Shown here piece by piece: positions 6,309 to 6,366 of a stretch of 6,366 nt of DNA. Source of the stretch: an uncultured Blautia sp. (GTDB taxonomy: Bacteria > Bacillota > Clostridia > Lachnospirales > Lachnospiraceae); assembly GCA_900552095.1 (NCBI GenBank), contig URYM01000103.1, forward strand, positions 1 through 6,366. Direction: 5' to 3'. The stretch's first letter is position 1; the number at the start of each line of letters is the position of its first letter. The notes beneath the pieces were generated by a model. The model searched no databases, was not told where the DNA came from, and was given only the letters and a program-made list of their open reading frames with translations. Position numbers and translations under genes: made by a program.

Positions 6309-6366
6309 GGAATCTTAGCTCAGCTGGGAGAGCATCTGCCTTACAAGCAGAGGGTCACAGGTTCGA
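6309..6366 (+). tRNA. tRNA-Val, anticodon TAC (3' end outside window)
   Basis: The first 58 nt of a canonical tRNA. The acceptor 5' strand is GGAATCT (6309-6315), followed by T8 and A9. The D-stem GCTC/GAGC encloses loop AGCTGGGA. The anticodon stem TCTGC/GCAGA is perfect, with loop CTTACAA and anticodon TAC at 6342-6344, which reads valine GUN codons, chiefly GUA. The variable loop is GGGTC, then the T-arm begins ACAGG TTCGA and is cut by the window end. The T-stem 3' strand, acceptor 3' strand and any encoded CCA are not visible. The type rests on the anticodon and overall similarity to bacterial tRNA-Val(UAC). Confidence 0.95.

Overview
The window looks like chromosomal DNA from a Clostridia-type Firmicute, most likely a gut Lachnospiraceae. 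This is inferred from strong AGGAGG-type ribosome sites, moderate GC that drops sharply in the intergenic DNA, Firmicute-style TreC and alanine:cation symporter proteins, and a consensus sigma-A promoter in front of a tRNA. All genes are on the + strand and tightly packed. No mobile element, CRISPR array or phage gene is visible.

Region 1 (1-3905) is one apparent transcription unit of three genes. It opens with the C-terminal end of an SGNH/GDSL-type esterase, cut by the window edge. That gene overlaps by 4 nt (ATGA) a 613-residue protein joining a NodB-like carbohydrate deacetylase (CE4) to a hormone-sensitive-lipase-type alpha/beta-hydrolase. After 13 nt comes a trehalose-6-phosphate hydrolase (TreC, GH13). 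The two complete proteins lack signal peptides, so the unit looks like a cytoplasmic route that strips acyl groups from an imported sugar or glycoside and then cleaves an alpha-glucosidic bond. This joint role is inferred from gene order and families only.

Region 2 (3902-6146) is a second unit. A clear promoter (TTGAAG, 17 bp, TATACT) overlaps the treC stop codon and drives a GTG-started alanine/glycine:cation symporter (AGCS family). A Cof-type HAD phosphatase close to E. coli YbiV/SupH follows 11 nt later.

Region 3 (6147-6366) holds a weak candidate terminator, phased A-tracts, a consensus promoter (TTGACT, 17 bp, TATAAT), a short leader with a stem-loop and the first 58 nt of tRNA-Val (anticodon TAC), cut by the window end.

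The items most worth a second look are the CE4-esterase fusion, the deacylase/TreC operon lacking a visible trehalose transporter or regulator, an apparent four-residue contraction in the HAD protein, and the architecture of the tRNA promoter. Nothing here proves a wholly new system; the first operon is the best candidate for an undescribed acyl-sugar pathway.
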